Positions 24,501 through 32,220 of a DNA stretch of 34,589 nt are shown in pieces (position 1 is the first letter of the stretch; every line of letters begins with the position of its first letter). The stretch is from positions 1 to 34,589 of the forward strand of contig JAUWNP010000028.1 of assembly GCA_030612585.1 (NCBI GenBank), written 5' to 3'. Below the pieces are notes generated by a model. It made no database searches. It had not been told where the DNA came from and saw only the letters and a list, made by a program, of their open reading frames with translations. Source of the DNA: Anaerolineae bacterium (GTDB lineage: Bacteria; Chloroflexota; Anaerolineae; B4-G1). The translations under genes and the position numbers were made by a program.

Positions 24501-25176
24501 CAGCGATGGCGGGGCGGCGCAGCATATCCACCAGGTTCTGGTTCTCGGGGCCGAAGGGGGGTTGCGTCTCGAAGAACTCGTGCAGACCAGATATGACTTG
24601 CCGATAGGCTGTTTCCTTGTCCAGCGCGGTGTCGTCGAACAGTTCCAGAAATGGGGAGAAGGCCGGGTTGGCATTTGCCAGCCAAAGCATCAACATCTCT
24701 TCCAGCACGACTTGGCGATGGGGAACTCCAGCGGTTTCTCCCTCCAGGTAGTCTTCAAGCGCGACCTCTCGCCGGTAGACGGTCAGGGGGGGAAATTCGT
24801 CCGCAAATCGGTACAAGGCCGCGTCCACCGCTTCTTGACCCAGTTTTTCGTACAGCCAATCCAACGCCTCCTGCATGACTTCTGGTTTCTTCTGCTCGCG
24901 GTACAAGCCGACCACGTAGTGCATGATTTCGTCTATCAGCCCCATCGCGTTGATCTGCCCGGCTTTCACGGCTTGCTCCGGGAACCTGACCAGGTCTCGC
25001 TTTTCATTCATCCTCTGTGCGAACATCCGTGCGGCGTGAAAGTTGGCAAAGATAACGTTTCCGCTGAGGGAGAACAGGGATTGCTCAAACTGATATCGGT
25101 CTCGCGCTTTGCGGGAGAGGTGGAACTCCATCGTGATACGCGATGCGCGATGCGTGATGCGTGATGCGTGGCGCAT
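21508..25176 (-). CDS. Large GH13 alpha-amylase-family protein
   Basis: Alpha-glucan-active enzyme of 1222 residues with a GH13 barrel in the middle. Region I is SDMVPNHVG (Asp405). The nucleophile Asp is in IIRFDAAM (525), the acid/base Glu in LLLAEAFW (590) and the transition-state Asp in NNPDERTA (651). About 370 residues of helical sequence precede the barrel and about 450 follow it, with no domain I can name. It follows glgA and glgC on the same strand, so a role in glycogen or maltodextrin turnover is likely (inference). The start ATG 25176 has AGGAG 6 nt upstream. The first 15 residues are encoded by a heptamer repeat array, and family-like sequence starts at MEFHLSRK. Two in-frame repeat insertions are present near 22065 and 22873. 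Confidence 0.9.
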   Translation of the reverse strand: MRHASRITHRASRITMEFHLSRKARDRYQFEQSLFSLSGNVIFANFHAARMFAQRMNEKRDLVRFPEQAVKAGQINAMGLIDEIMHYVVGLYREQKKPEVMQEALDWLYEKLGQEAVDAALYRFADEFPPLTVYRREVALEDYLEGETAGVPHRQVVLEEMLMLWLANANPAFSPFLELFDDTALDKETAYRQVISGLHEFFETQPPFGPENQNLVDMLRRPAIAVPHSLPGQLEYIREQWGYLLGGYLYRLLSSLDLIREEEKAIFLGPGPSRVVEFTGLELEAERFSPDMEWMPSLVLIAKNVYVWLDQLSKQYDRPMTRLDYIPDEELDAMARRGFTGLWLIGLWERSAASRRIKKMCGNPEAVASAYSLFDYQIATDLGGDEAYQDLRARAWRRGIRLASDMVPNHVGIDAKWVIEHPDWFISLDYSPFPSYTFNGPNLSRDERVGIYLEDHYYDRSDAAVVFKRVDHWTGSEKYIYHGNDGTSMPWNDTAQLNYLNPEVREAVIQMILRVARQFPIIRFDAAMTLAKKHYQRLWFPEPGAGGDIPSRAEHGLTRAQFNALIPNEFWREVVDRVAQEVPDTLLLAEAFWLMEGYFVRTLGMHRVYNSAFMNILRDEDNGKYRSVVKNTLEFDPQILKRYVNFMNNPDERTAVDQFGKGDKYFGICTMMATMPGLPMFGHGQIEGFTEKYGMEYRRAYWDEQPDGYLVERHEREIFPLLRRRYLFAEVANFLLYDLFTPEGYVNEDVFAYSNRVGPSAAPFDRLTATSTRGGRTGDERALVVYHNKYAETRGWIRTSAAYAVKTGEDGDEKLLVQKSLGEGLALHDDGDTFTIFRDYVTGLEYIRSSKELCEKGLYVELSAYKCHVFLDFREVRDNEFHQYAQLTAYLNGRGVPDIEETLKEVFLRPIHYPFRELVNAGAFRWLVDSRVTEPDGQLNAEVAPQVEQKVAQLLREIKQLTAGSGDETTIAQEIRQKLEALLHLPVLRSRFPLPRSRKYKWATEYLQAGPPAEFTTSEGEGLRAGPSAPLPSAALGTGRAGLRDDPAAWPTLLGWLFTHALGKVVDEAAFARISRSWIDEWLLGKIIAGALQDLGLDEGAAWQAVTTIKILTSHQRWFETEAPKKKQAYRVLESWLKDDEVQQFLQVNRYRGVLWFNKEAFEQLLWWMLLVAVVTISADPLRSAAEVSQEIVTAYDIVRKLQQAEEESGYQVEKLLEAARR
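22065..22110 (-). repeat. PELVEG-type repeat cluster inside the GH13 gene
   Basis: Words of the CCGAG-cgcagCCGAGGGA and GCCGAAGGGC kind are clustered here on the plus strand. Translated on the minus strand they give the low-complexity LRAGPSAPLPSAALGTGRAG, in frame. Confidence 0.55.
22873..22903 (-). repeat. Second PELVEG-type insertion inside the GH13 gene
   Basis: Plus-strand GTGAGCCTGTCGAAGGG followed by CGCAGCCGAGGGA encodes PSAAPFDRLT on the minus strand, in frame, within the region after the GH13 barrel. Confidence 0.6.
25135..25169 (-). repeat. Tandem ACGCATC heptamers at the GH13 gene start
   Basis: On the minus strand five heptamers (three ACGCATC, then GCGCATC and GCGTATC) lie between the ribosome binding site/ATG at 25176 and the ancestral ATG at 25131. 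Three heptamers equal seven codons, so the array is translated as the repeating peptide HASRITHRASRIT without breaking the frame. Confidence 0.8.
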
Positions 25177-25279
25177 GTAAGACTCCTTTGGGGTTTGAGC
25201 GAGACGTTGATCAGATGGTGCACCGGTTTTGAGGTGTGACATTTGGCTGGCCTGCTGCCTATCTATTTCCAGAGAACTT

Positions 25280-26539
25280 CTACGAGCCTACACAACCGAC
25301 AGTCGTCCCGCTGGGGACCCAATCCGTCTCGAAGGCATCCTCGCTGAGATCGGCGGCGATGACGCAATTGCGACCGATGCGCGTATGGGCCGGGATCGGC
25401 GTGTTCTTGCCGACGACAGTGAGGCCGCTCTGCAGGCCAGCCGTGGCGTTGGGTATCCGGTCATCTCCCCAGCCGACGCAGGACCCCGCCCCGACCCGAA
25501 CACGCTTGTCCAGAATGGCGCGATCCACCACCGCGTTCTCCTCGATCACCGCGTCGGTCATCACGATAGAGTGGCGCACGATGGCTCCCTGCCGCACCAC
25601 TACCCCGGGTGAGAGCACCGAGTGCTCGACGGCGCCCTCAATGACGCAGCCGTCGGTGATGAGGGATTGCTCGACGACTGCGCCGCTGCGGATGTTGACC
25701 GGGGGACGTTCCTCGCTACGGGTGTGGATAACCCATTCCCGATCGAGCAGGCCCAGTCGGGGGTCGTCCACGAGCAGATCCATCTGGGCCTGCCAGTAGG
25801 CCTGGATGGTGCCCACATCCACCCAGTAGCCATGGTACGGGAAGACGTAAACGCGGTGGGTCTCCACCATCTGTGGGATGATGTCGCCGCCAAAGTCATG
25901 GCGCGATCCGGCTTGAACGTGGTCGGCCGTCAGAACACCGTGCAGCACGTCGGTGTTGAAGACGTAGATGCCCATGGAGCCCAGAGTGCCCCTGGGGTGT
26001 GCGGGTTTCTCCTCGAAACCGAGGACTTCGTATTCCTTGTTGGTCTCCAGGATGCCGAAGCGGGGGGCCTCCTCCGGCGCAACGCGCACCGTGGCGATGG
26101 TCAAGTCGGCGCCGTGATCCAAGTGGAAAGCGATCAGCACGTCGTAGTTCATCTTGTAGACGTGATCGCCAGCAAGGATCAGGACAACGTCGGGACGGTG
26201 GTGGTGGATAAAATCCAGGTTCTGGTAGATGGCGTCGGCGGTGCCCTGGTACCAATTAGAATCGCGGGGGCCCACGTAGGGCTGGAGCAGGGTAACGCCG
26301 CCGGTCACACGATCCAGGTCCCAGGGCCGGCCGGACTGGATGTGGTCGTTGAGCGAGCGGGGCCGGTACTGGGTGCAGATGCCAACGGTGAAGATGCCCG
26401 AGTTGGAGCAGTTGGAGAGCGTGAAGTCAATGATGCGGTATCTGCCAGCAAAGGGCACGGCGGGCTTGGTCCGCTTCTGTGTAAGCGCACTCAAGCGGCT
26501 GCCTGCACCGCCCGCCAGGATCATCGCCAGAGTGCGCAT
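25280..26539 (-). CDS. glgC: Glucose-1-phosphate adenylyltransferase
   Basis: Makes ADP-glucose from glucose-1-phosphate and ATP, the committed step of bacterial glycogen synthesis. It has 419 residues, the usual length. The N-terminal nucleotidyltransferase domain has LAGGAGSRLSALTQKRTKPA and PFAGRYRIIDFTLSN, then WYQGTADAIYQN and GDHVYKMNY. The C-terminal left-handed beta-helix has hexapeptide repeats (GAVVEQSLITDGCVIEGAVE onward). GGAG is close before the ATG. It lies 9 bp after glgA, so the two enzymes are co-expressed. Confidence 0.97.
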   Translation of the reverse strand: MRTLAMILAGGAGSRLSALTQKRTKPAVPFAGRYRIIDFTLSNCSNSGIFTVGICTQYRPRSLNDHIQSGRPWDLDRVTGGVTLLQPYVGPRDSNWYQGTADAIYQNLDFIHHHRPDVVLILAGDHVYKMNYDVLIAFHLDHGADLTIATVRVAPEEAPRFGILETNKEYEVLGFEEKPAHPRGTLGSMGIYVFNTDVLHGVLTADHVQAGSRHDFGGDIIPQMVETHRVYVFPYHGYWVDVGTIQAYWQAQMDLLVDDPRLGLLDREWVIHTRSEERPPVNIRSGAVVEQSLITDGCVIEGAVEHSVLSPGVVVRQGAIVRHSIVMTDAVIEENAVVDRAILDKRVRVGAGSCVGWGDDRIPNATAGLQSGLTVVGKNTPIPAHTRIGRNCVIAADLSEDAFETDWVPSGTTVGCVGS

Positions 26540-26548
26540 TCCTCTCTC

Positions 26549-28003
26549 CTATATTCCGTGCAATTCAATCGCCCGGCGGTAGAGTTTGACGTACTCTTGC
26601 GCCGACGCCGACCAGGAGAAGTCAACCGCCATTCCCCGCTGCTGCAACCTGCGCCACGCTTTCTTGTTGCGGTAGACCTTCAGCGCCCGCTCCAATGCAT
26701 CCTGGCAAGCCTCGGGGGTGTAGTCTGTGAAGGTGAACCCTGTGCCACGGCGCCGCTTGGTCGTATGATCGGTGACTGTATCGGCAAGGCCGCCGACCAT
26801 CCTCACGACAGGCACGCAGCCGTAGCGCATGGCGATCATCTGCCCCAGCCCGCATGGCTCGACGGCGCTGGGCATCAGGAACATGTCCGCGCCAGCGTAG
26901 ATGCGCCGCGCCAGCGCGGCATCGAACTTGAGGAAAGCACGCATCCTATCGGGGAAGCGGGCCTGGACGCGCTCGAACATTTCGTGGTATTGGGGCATCC
27001 CGGTACCGAGCAGGACGAACTGGGCCTCTCCTCCCAGAAGCCATTCCAGCACCGGCTCCATCAGGTCCATCCCCTTGACCTCGTCCAGCCGCGTGACCAT
27101 GCCGACCAGAGGCACGTCTGGTCGCACAGGAAGGCGCGCCTGTTGCTGCAAGGCGGTCTTATTGGCCGCCCGCCGGTTGAGCGTCTTGGTATCGAAGCGG
27201 TGAGGGATGTTAAGGTCTGTGGCCGGGTTCCACTGCTCGTAGTCAATCCCATTGAGCACGCCGAAGAGCCGGTCCTGTCGCTCGCGCAGCAGAGAGTCCA
27301 GTCCCATCCCCATCTCCGGTGTGAGGATTTCCCGCGCATATTGTTTGCTGACCGTGTTGACCAGATCGGCGTGGGCGATGCCCTGGGCCATCCAGTTCAC
27401 CGCCCCGGGCTGCTCGACAGGCAGATGCTTCACGTACTCCATCTGCGCGAAGGTCATAATCAGCCAGCCAGCGATGCCCTGGTAGGCCAGGTTGTGGACG
27501 GTGAAGAGGGTGGCGATATCGCGGAAAAACTTGTCCCTCCGACCAGCAGTGTCCAGCCATGTTGGCACAATACCCGTGTGCCAGTCGTTGGCGTGTATCA
27601 CGTCTGGTTTCCAGTCCAAGAAGTGGAGCGCGGCGAGGCATGCACGTCCGAAGACAGCGAAGCGCTGGGCGTCGTCCTCGAAGCCATAGACGCGGTCGCG
27701 AGAGGAGAAGTACGGGTCATTCCATGTAAGATAGACGGGGACCTCCCCATCAAGGGTGCTGCCAATCAGGTGGACACGTTCCTCCCCAGGCCCAACTGGA
27801 ATGGAGAAGGGCTCCCCGATCTTTTCAAAGTGGAACTGGTCGCTGCGGATGGCGCCATAGCGCGGCATCATCAGCCGCACGTCGTGGCCCAGCGCGCGAA
27901 TAGCCCTGGGCAACGAGCCGGCCACGTCAGCCAACCCACCCACCTTGGCGAAGGGAACCGCCTCGGCGGAGAGAAACAGGATATTGAGTGGTTTTCTGGT
28001 CAT
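26549..28003 (-). CDS. glgA: Glycogen synthase (ADP-glucose, GT5)
   Basis: Transfers glucose from ADP-glucose to the non-reducing end of alpha-1,4-glucan. It has 484 residues with the two Rossmann domains of GT-B enzymes. The ADP-glucose-binding KVGGLADVAGSLPRAI is at residues 20-35, the second-domain motif VGMVTRLDEVKGMDL in the middle, and the catalytic-site EPCGLGQMIAMRYG near 280-400. GAAGGAGG precedes the ATG. Upstream on the same strand are two short open frames and a promoter with a perfect -10; downstream are glgC and the GH13 protein. Confidence 0.97.
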   Translation of the reverse strand: MTRKPLNILFLSAEAVPFAKVGGLADVAGSLPRAIRALGHDVRLMMPRYGAIRSDQFHFEKIGEPFSIPVGPGEERVHLIGSTLDGEVPVYLTWNDPYFSSRDRVYGFEDDAQRFAVFGRACLAALHFLDWKPDVIHANDWHTGIVPTWLDTAGRRDKFFRDIATLFTVHNLAYQGIAGWLIMTFAQMEYVKHLPVEQPGAVNWMAQGIAHADLVNTVSKQYAREILTPEMGMGLDSLLRERQDRLFGVLNGIDYEQWNPATDLNIPHRFDTKTLNRRAANKTALQQQARLPVRPDVPLVGMVTRLDEVKGMDLMEPVLEWLLGGEAQFVLLGTGMPQYHEMFERVQARFPDRMRAFLKFDAALARRIYAGADMFLMPSAVEPCGLGQMIAMRYGCVPVVRMVGGLADTVTDHTTKRRRGTGFTFTDYTPEACQDALERALKVYRNKKAWRRLQQRGMAVDFSWSASAQEYVKLYRRAIELHGI

Positions 28004-28064
28004 AGCCTGCCTCCTTCAGGACAGATGCATATTTTCGAGTGACAAACGCCTACCTCCTCCGGCG

Positions 28065-28166
28065 TCAGGCCACCCACCAACGATAGTCCACATCGGGGAA
28101 GACCTTGTCCAACTCCCACGTGAAAAGTCGCCAGATACTCGGCGTGGGGGTCTTCATCTGATCCAT
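28065..28166 (-). CDS. Candidate 33-residue small protein upstream of glgA
   Basis: A short open frame from ATG 28166 to TGA 28065 has GGGGAG 8 nt upstream. The peptide starts MDQMKTPTPSIWRLFTWELD and ends with an aromatic acidic tail (VDYRWWVA). Four tryptophans in 33 residues is striking and suggests an amphipathic, membrane-associated peptide. No family is recognised. It lies 28 bp after a small membrane-protein frame and 61 bp before glgA on the same strand. It could also be a leader peptide or the remnant of a larger gene. Confidence 0.4.
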   Translation of the reverse strand: MDQMKTPTPSIWRLFTWELDKVFPDVDYRWWVA

Positions 28167-28194
28167 TGTATGATCTCCCCGTCTGTGTTAGTCG

Positions 28195-28374
28195 TCACGC
28201 AGGAGTGGGCGTTGGCGTGCGGGTTGGGAAAGGAGTGGAGGTGGGAACAGGGATAGGCGTGGGAGGACGTGGCGGGACGAGAGTCACCGTCAGGCTAAGC
28301 CCCATGCTGATGACGACCACCAGGCTGATAATCCAGATTATGATACGCGTTCGCCGGACTTTTGAGCGACGCAC
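28195..28374 (-). CDS. Small one-helix membrane protein with Pro/Thr-rich tail
   Basis: A 59-residue frame from GTG 28374 with AGGAGG 4 nt upstream. It has a basic N-terminus (MRRSKVRRTR), a single transmembrane helix (IIIWIISLVVVISMGLSLTV) and a tail of Pro/Thr (PPRPPTPIPVPTSTPFPTRT). The positive-inside rule puts the basic end in the cytoplasm and the tail outside. Proteins with this plan are common in Chloroflexota but uncharacterised. The promoter at 28410-28437 lies 29 nt upstream of the expected transcript start region. It heads the minus-strand group that continues to glgA. Confidence 0.65.
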   Translation of the reverse strand: MRRSKVRRTRIIIWIISLVVVISMGLSLTVTLVPPRPPTPIPVPTSTPFPTRTPTPTPA

Positions 28375-28409
28375 GCTGCCTCCTGTGAACGATTGCTATC
28401 TGGCGTTTC

Positions 28410-28437
28410 ATTATAACACAGCAATGAGGAGACACAA
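28410..28437 (-). promoter_or_regulatory. Promoter of the small membrane protein / glgA group
   Basis: On the minus strand TTGTGT (28432-28437), 16 bp and a perfect TATAAT (28410-28415) lie 36 bp upstream of the GTG at 28374. It is divergent from the TetR promoter. Confidence 0.6.
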
Positions 28438-28469
28438 GCACGGCATACCTTAAAATTGTCGCCAGCCTA

Positions 28470-28510
28470 TTGACAGTGCCGACTTTTCGTTGTATAATGA
28501 CTATAAGTCA
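28470..28510 (+). promoter_or_regulatory. Consensus promoter and operator of the TetR/beta-oxidation operon
   Basis: TTGACA (28470-28475), exactly 17 bp, and TATAAT (28493-28498) form a full-consensus promoter. A perfect palindrome TGACT-ATA-AGTCA (28498-28510) overlaps the transcription start region and is a likely operator for the encoded TetR repressor (inference). Confidence 0.85.
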
Positions 28511-28545
28511 GTTAATGACCGCGAGTTAGTACATAAGGTGTCTGT

Positions 28546-29190
28546 GTGACGACCAGAGCGCGTCGCGAACGGGAAAAGGAAAAGCGGCGGCAGTCTATCC
28601 TCCAGGCCGCCCATGACGTTTTTTTCGAGAACGGCTTCCACCGCGCCACGGTGGACAACGTAGCCGAGCGGGCGGAAGTCAGCAAAGGCACCGTATACCT
28701 GTATTTTGAGAGCAAGGAGACTATCCTTGCTCATTTGCTTTTGGAGGCACTGGATGAACTGATCGAGGAACTTGAGCAGGCTTACGCGGCGGCGGAGTCC
28801 CTCCCGGCAGACGAGCAACTGCGGCGGTTGGGCCGGGCCTACCTGCGTTTCTTCAATGAGGAGCCAGAGTGTTTCCGGCTGTTGATGGCGATGGACCGTG
28901 GCCGCTTCCAGGATTCGGTCACGCCGGAGATCTATCAGCAGGTACTGTCTGCCAGCCTGGAGGGATTGGGTTGGGTAATGAAGACGATTCAGCAGGGCAT
29001 TGATGAAGAGATGTTCCGCTGCTGCGACGTCCGCCTGGCCGCCAGCACCCTGTGGGCGATGCTGAATGGCGTGCTGGAGTTGATGAACCACCCGCTGAGG
29101 CGGGCGATGGTGGGAATGGAGCGCGAGGCGCTTTATCAGACGGCCTTGGAGACGGTTATCCAGGGTCTGAGGAGCGTCCCCCAACAGTAA
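28546..29190 (+). CDS. TetR/AcrR-family transcriptional regulator
   Basis: Repressor of 214 residues. The N-terminal helix-turn-helix is ATVDNVAERAEVSKGTVYLYFESKETILAH (residues about 34-63), followed by a helical ligand-binding domain. Translation starts at GTG 28546 with AAGG upstream. The gene is first in the beta-oxidation operon and 12 bp ahead of the thiolase. By analogy with TetR regulators next to fatty-acid degradation genes, acyl-CoA is a plausible inducer (inference). Its probable operator overlaps its own promoter, giving autoregulation. Confidence 0.93.
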   Translation: MTTRARREREKEKRRQSILQAAHDVFFENGFHRATVDNVAERAEVSKGTVYLYFESKETILAHLLLEALDELIEELEQAYAAAESLPADEQLRRLGRAYLRFFNEEPECFRLLMAMDRGRFQDSVTPEIYQQVLSASLEGLGWVMKTIQQGIDEEMFRCCDVRLAASTLWAMLNGVLELMNHPLRRAMVGMEREALYQTALETVIQGLRSVPQQ

Positions 29191-29202
29191 GGAGGTGCAT
29201 GA

Positions 29203-30414
29203 GTGAAGGAAGTCGTTATCGTAAGTCCGGTGCGCACGCCAGTAGGGGCTCACGGCGGTGCGCTGCGTAGCAAGCGGGCTCAAGACCTGGCCGAGATCGT
29301 CTTTCGGGCAGTGTTCGAGCGCACAGGGCTGGATCCGGCAGTGCTAGATGAGGTGATCCTGGGTTGCATTGGACAACCCTCCGACGCGGCCAACATTGGT
29401 CGGGTGGCGGCGCTGATGGCAGGAGTGCCCATCGAGGTGCCGGGTTTCACCGTCCAGCGCAACTGTGCCTCTGGCATACAATCCGTTACCTCGGCCTACC
29501 AGGCCATCCAGGCAGGCGATGGAGAGGTTTATCTCTGCGGCGGCACCGAGAGCATGAGCGGCATCCCCTACATTCTCAAAAAGGCCCGCTGGGGGTACAA
29601 ACTCCGCCACGCCGAACTGACCGACGCCCTATGGGAGGGGCTGACCGATCCCATCTGTGGGCTGATCATGGGCGGCACTGCCGAGAACCTGGCGGAGAAG
29701 TACGAACTCTCCCGCGAGGAGCAGGACAAGTACGCCGTCCAATCCCACAAGAAGGCGTTTATGGCCCAGCGGATGGGGAAGTTCGACGACGAGATCATCC
29801 CTGTCGAAATCATCAAGAAGGTGGCCGGGCGAGAGGTGGCGCGAGAGAAGATCATCCACGACGAGACGATCAACCCCGGCCTGACGGTGCAGAAGGCGGC
29901 GCTCTACCCGACCGTTTTCAAGAAGGGCGGCACAGTGACTCCGGCCAACGCCTGCCCCATCACCGACGGCGCTGCTGCGATGATCGTCTGCACAGCGGAG
30001 AAGGCGAAGGAGTTGGGTCTCAAGCCCACAGCCCGCATCGTCAGTTACGCCTACGCGGCGGTGGACCCAGCCTACATGGGCATCGGCCCAGCCTATGCCA
30101 TGCCCAAGGCGCTTAAGCGAGCGGGCCTCACCCTGGACGACATTGAACTGATCGAACTGAACGAGGCTTTCGCCGCGCAGGTACTGGCAGACGCCAAGGA
30201 GATGAAGGCCCAAGGACACAACTGGGACTGGGACAAGGTCAACGTCAACGGCGGCGCTATTGCCCTGGGGCACCCCGTGGGCTGCACTGCTGCCAAACTG
30301 GTCGCCACATTAACTCACGAGATGCAGCGGCGTGAGGTACGCTATGGCATGGACACGATGTGCGTAGGCGGTGGTCAGGGCGGGGCGCTGATTCTGGAAC
30401 GGATACCGCTATGA
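29203..30414 (+). CDS. Acetyl-CoA C-acyltransferase (thiolase)
   Basis: Thiolase of 403 residues catalysing the last, thiolytic step of beta-oxidation (3-ketoacyl-CoA + CoA to acyl-CoA + acetyl-CoA). The nucleophilic Cys88 is in [11 protein letters not shown]. The C-terminal motifs are [25 protein letters not shown] (His357) and [14 protein letters not shown] (Cys387), so the active site is complete. The start is a GTG with AAGGAGG 7 nt upstream. Its TGA stop is immediately followed by the left arm of the first octamer element. Confidence 0.96.
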   Translation: MKEVVIVSPVRTPVGAHGGALRSKRAQDLAEIVFRAVFERTGLDPAVLDEVILGCIGQPSDAANIGRVAALMAGVPIEVPGFTVQRNCASGIQSVTSAYQAIQAGDGEVYLCGGTESMSGIPYILKKARWGYKLRHAELTDALWEGLTDPICGLIMGGTAENLAEKYELSREEQDKYAVQSHKKAFMAQRMGKFDDEIIPVEIIKKVAGREVAREKIIHDETINPGLTVQKAALYPTVFKKGGTVTPANACPITDGAAAMIVCTAEKAKELGLKPTARIVSYAYAAVDPAYMGIGPAYAMPKALKRAGLTLDDIELIELNEAFAAQVLADAKEMKAQGHNWDWDKVNVNGGAIALGHPVGCTAAKLVATLTHEMQRREVRYGMDTMCVGGGQGGALILERIPL

Positions 30415-30981
30415 GGTGGTAGATTGGGAAATTGGGAAATTGGGAAACTGGTAAATTGGGGAGAGGATAAAGGTATGGCGGAGCGGGGGCAGCGCGGGTT
30501 TGAGGATCTGGAGTGCTATCAACTGGCGTTGCAGGTTTTGCGCGAGGCGTATCGTGTTGCTAAACTGCTGCCACCGGAGGAGAGGTACAACCTGACCCAC
30601 CAGATGCGCAAGGCAGCGGTTAGTGTGGTACTGAATATTGCTGAGGGCTATGGGCGCTATCACTACCTGGACAGCCTGCGTTTCTATTACATCGCTCGTG
30701 GCTCTCTCGACGAAACCCTGAGTGGTTTTGTCATCTGCGACGAAGTGGGATACACCTCTGAGGAGTTGCCTCGTCAACGTGAACTTTGTCACAGTGCTCT
30801 GCGCTCGCTCAACGGCTACATTCGTTACATTCGCAAGCGACAACAGGGACATCAAGAGTACGGCGACCGGCTTCTTCACGAAGATAGCCCACCCTATACA
30901 GTCACGCCCGAATCACTGGTGGAGAAATAGCACACCAATATACCAACTTACCAATCTACCAATCTACCGATATACCAACAC
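30415..30981 (+). mobile_element. IVS-like element 1: four-helix-bundle gene between inverted octamer arms (intact)
   Basis: The left arm (30415-30460) is about five octamers of the AAATTGGG/AGATTGGG/AAACTGGT kind, starting right after the thiolase stop. The right arm (30934-30981) is six octamers ACCAATNT, the inverted form, ending a few bases before the AGGAGG of the next gene. The core encodes the four-helix-bundle protein. The transcript could fold the arms together over the core. The layout matches intervening sequences of bacterial 23S rRNA genes, but lies between protein genes. Confidence 0.7.
30475..30930 (+). CDS. Four-helix-bundle protein (S23/IVP family)
   Basis: Protein of 151 residues in the four-helix-bundle family that includes the protein encoded in 23S rRNA intervening sequences and is structurally related to the Avd protein of diversity-generating retroelements. 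Hallmarks are the opening FEDLECYQLALQVLREAYRV, then LTHQMRKAAVSVVLNIAEGY and YYIARGSLDETLSGFVICDE. Translation starts at ATG 30475 behind purine-rich sequence (GGAGAGG, AAAGG); the upstream in-frame start at 30424 lies in the repeat arm. The family's function is unknown; nucleic-acid binding is suspected. It has nothing metabolic in common with its neighbours, which supports insertion. The C-terminal 20 residues are variable. Confidence 0.93.
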   Translation: MAERGQRGFEDLECYQLALQVLREAYRVAKLLPPEERYNLTHQMRKAAVSVVLNIAEGYGRYHYLDSLRFYYIARGSLDETLSGFVICDEVGYTSEELPRQRELCHSALRSLNGYIRYIRKRQQGHQEYGDRLLHEDSPPYTVTPESLVEK

Positions 30982-30996
30982 GAGGAGGTAACAGAC

Positions 30997-32220
30997 ATGT
31001 ACATCTTCAAAGCAGGAGTGGTCGGCGCAGGGACAATGGGCGGCGAGATTGCCCAGGTCATCACCTACTCCGGCCTGCCGGTGGTGCTCAAAGATATTGA
31101 CCAGGAAATGCTGGATAAGGGGATGGAGAAGGCCCGTTCCATCTACCAGCGGCGGGTGGACAAGGGGAAGATGAGCGAGGGCGAGATGCAGTCCAAACTG
31201 GACCTGATCACGCCGACCCTCGCCTACGACGAATTCGAGGACGTGGACATTGTCATCGAGGCAGTGCCCGAGAAGATGGGGGTCAAGCGGGCCGTGTTCA
31301 AAGAACTGGAGAAAGTCTGCCCCGAGCAGACGATCTTCGCCAGCAATACCTCGGCGCTTTCGATCTCTGAGATGGGCGCGGCCACGGACAAGCCCCACAA
31401 GATGATCGGCATGCACTTCTTCAACCCCGCCAGCGTTATGAAACTGGTCGAGGTCATTCCCGGCCTCGACACCGGCCAGGAGACAGTGGACGACGTGGTG
31501 ATGTTCGCCGAGAGCCTGCGCAAGCTCCCAGTAGTGGTCCAGGAGTGCCCGGGCTTCCTGGTCAACCGGCTCCTGATGCCCTACCTCAACGAGGCGACCA
31601 AAGCGTTGGAGGAGGGAGCAGCGACGGCGACGGAGATTGACCAGGCGGTTGTCGCGTGGGGCATGCCGATGGGGCCTTTCACGCTGATGGATATGCTGGG
31701 CATTGACGTGTGCGGCCACGTGGGAGAGTACCTACACTCCGAGTACGGCGAGCGGATGAGCCCTGCCTCGCTCTTCTTCAAACTGGTCGAGGCCGGACGG
31801 CTGGGCGAGAAGTCCGGCGCAGGCTTCTATGACCACCCCGGTGGCGAGTCGGACGCGGTCAATGGGATGATCAAGGAACTTCAGGAGTCCGGGGCTGTGC
31901 CCGCCGGCACCAAGTTCTCCATCGAGCGGTTGATGTATCCCCTGATCAACGAAGCCGCCCTTTGCATCCAGGAGAACATCGCCAGCATCACCGACATTGA
32001 TATGTCAATGGTCGCCGGCACGGGGATGACCTACGGCGGCGAGCGAGTTGGCCCCCTGGTCATTGCCGACAAGATCGGCCTGGACACGGTGGTAGAGACG
32101 ATGGAGGCATTGGCGCAGGAACTGGGGCCCCGCTTCCGTCCCTCCCGCCCGCTCAAGTTGCGCGTCCGCGCCGGGCATCTAGGGGAGAAGACGGGCAAGG
32201 GATTCCACGAGTATGCATAG
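30997..32220 (+). CDS. 3-hydroxyacyl-CoA dehydrogenase
   Basis: NAD-dependent oxidation of 3-hydroxyacyl-CoA, third step of beta-oxidation; 407 residues. The Rossmann motif is GAGTMG (10-15), followed by VIEAVPE and ASNTSALSIS. The catalytic His140 is in MHFFNP with Glu152 in VEVIPG. Two C-terminal helical domains follow (PGFLVNRLLMPYLNEATKAL and FSIERLMYPLINEAALCIQE), as in the dehydrogenase half of FadB-like or bacterial HbdA-like enzymes of this length. GAGGAGG precedes the ATG. Its TAG stop is immediately followed by the left arm of element 2. Confidence 0.96.
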   Translation: MYIFKAGVVGAGTMGGEIAQVITYSGLPVVLKDIDQEMLDKGMEKARSIYQRRVDKGKMSEGEMQSKLDLITPTLAYDEFEDVDIVIEAVPEKMGVKRAVFKELEKVCPEQTIFASNTSALSISEMGAATDKPHKMIGMHFFNPASVMKLVEVIPGLDTGQETVDDVVMFAESLRKLPVVVQECPGFLVNRLLMPYLNEATKALEEGAATATEIDQAVVAWGMPMGPFTLMDMLGIDVCGHVGEYLHSEYGERMSPASLFFKLVEAGRLGEKSGAGFYDHPGGESDAVNGMIKELQESGAVPAGTKFSIERLMYPLINEAALCIQENIASITDIDMSMVAGTGMTYGGERVGPLVIADKIGLDTVVETMEALAQELGPRFRPSRPLKLRVRAGHLGEKTGKGFHEYA

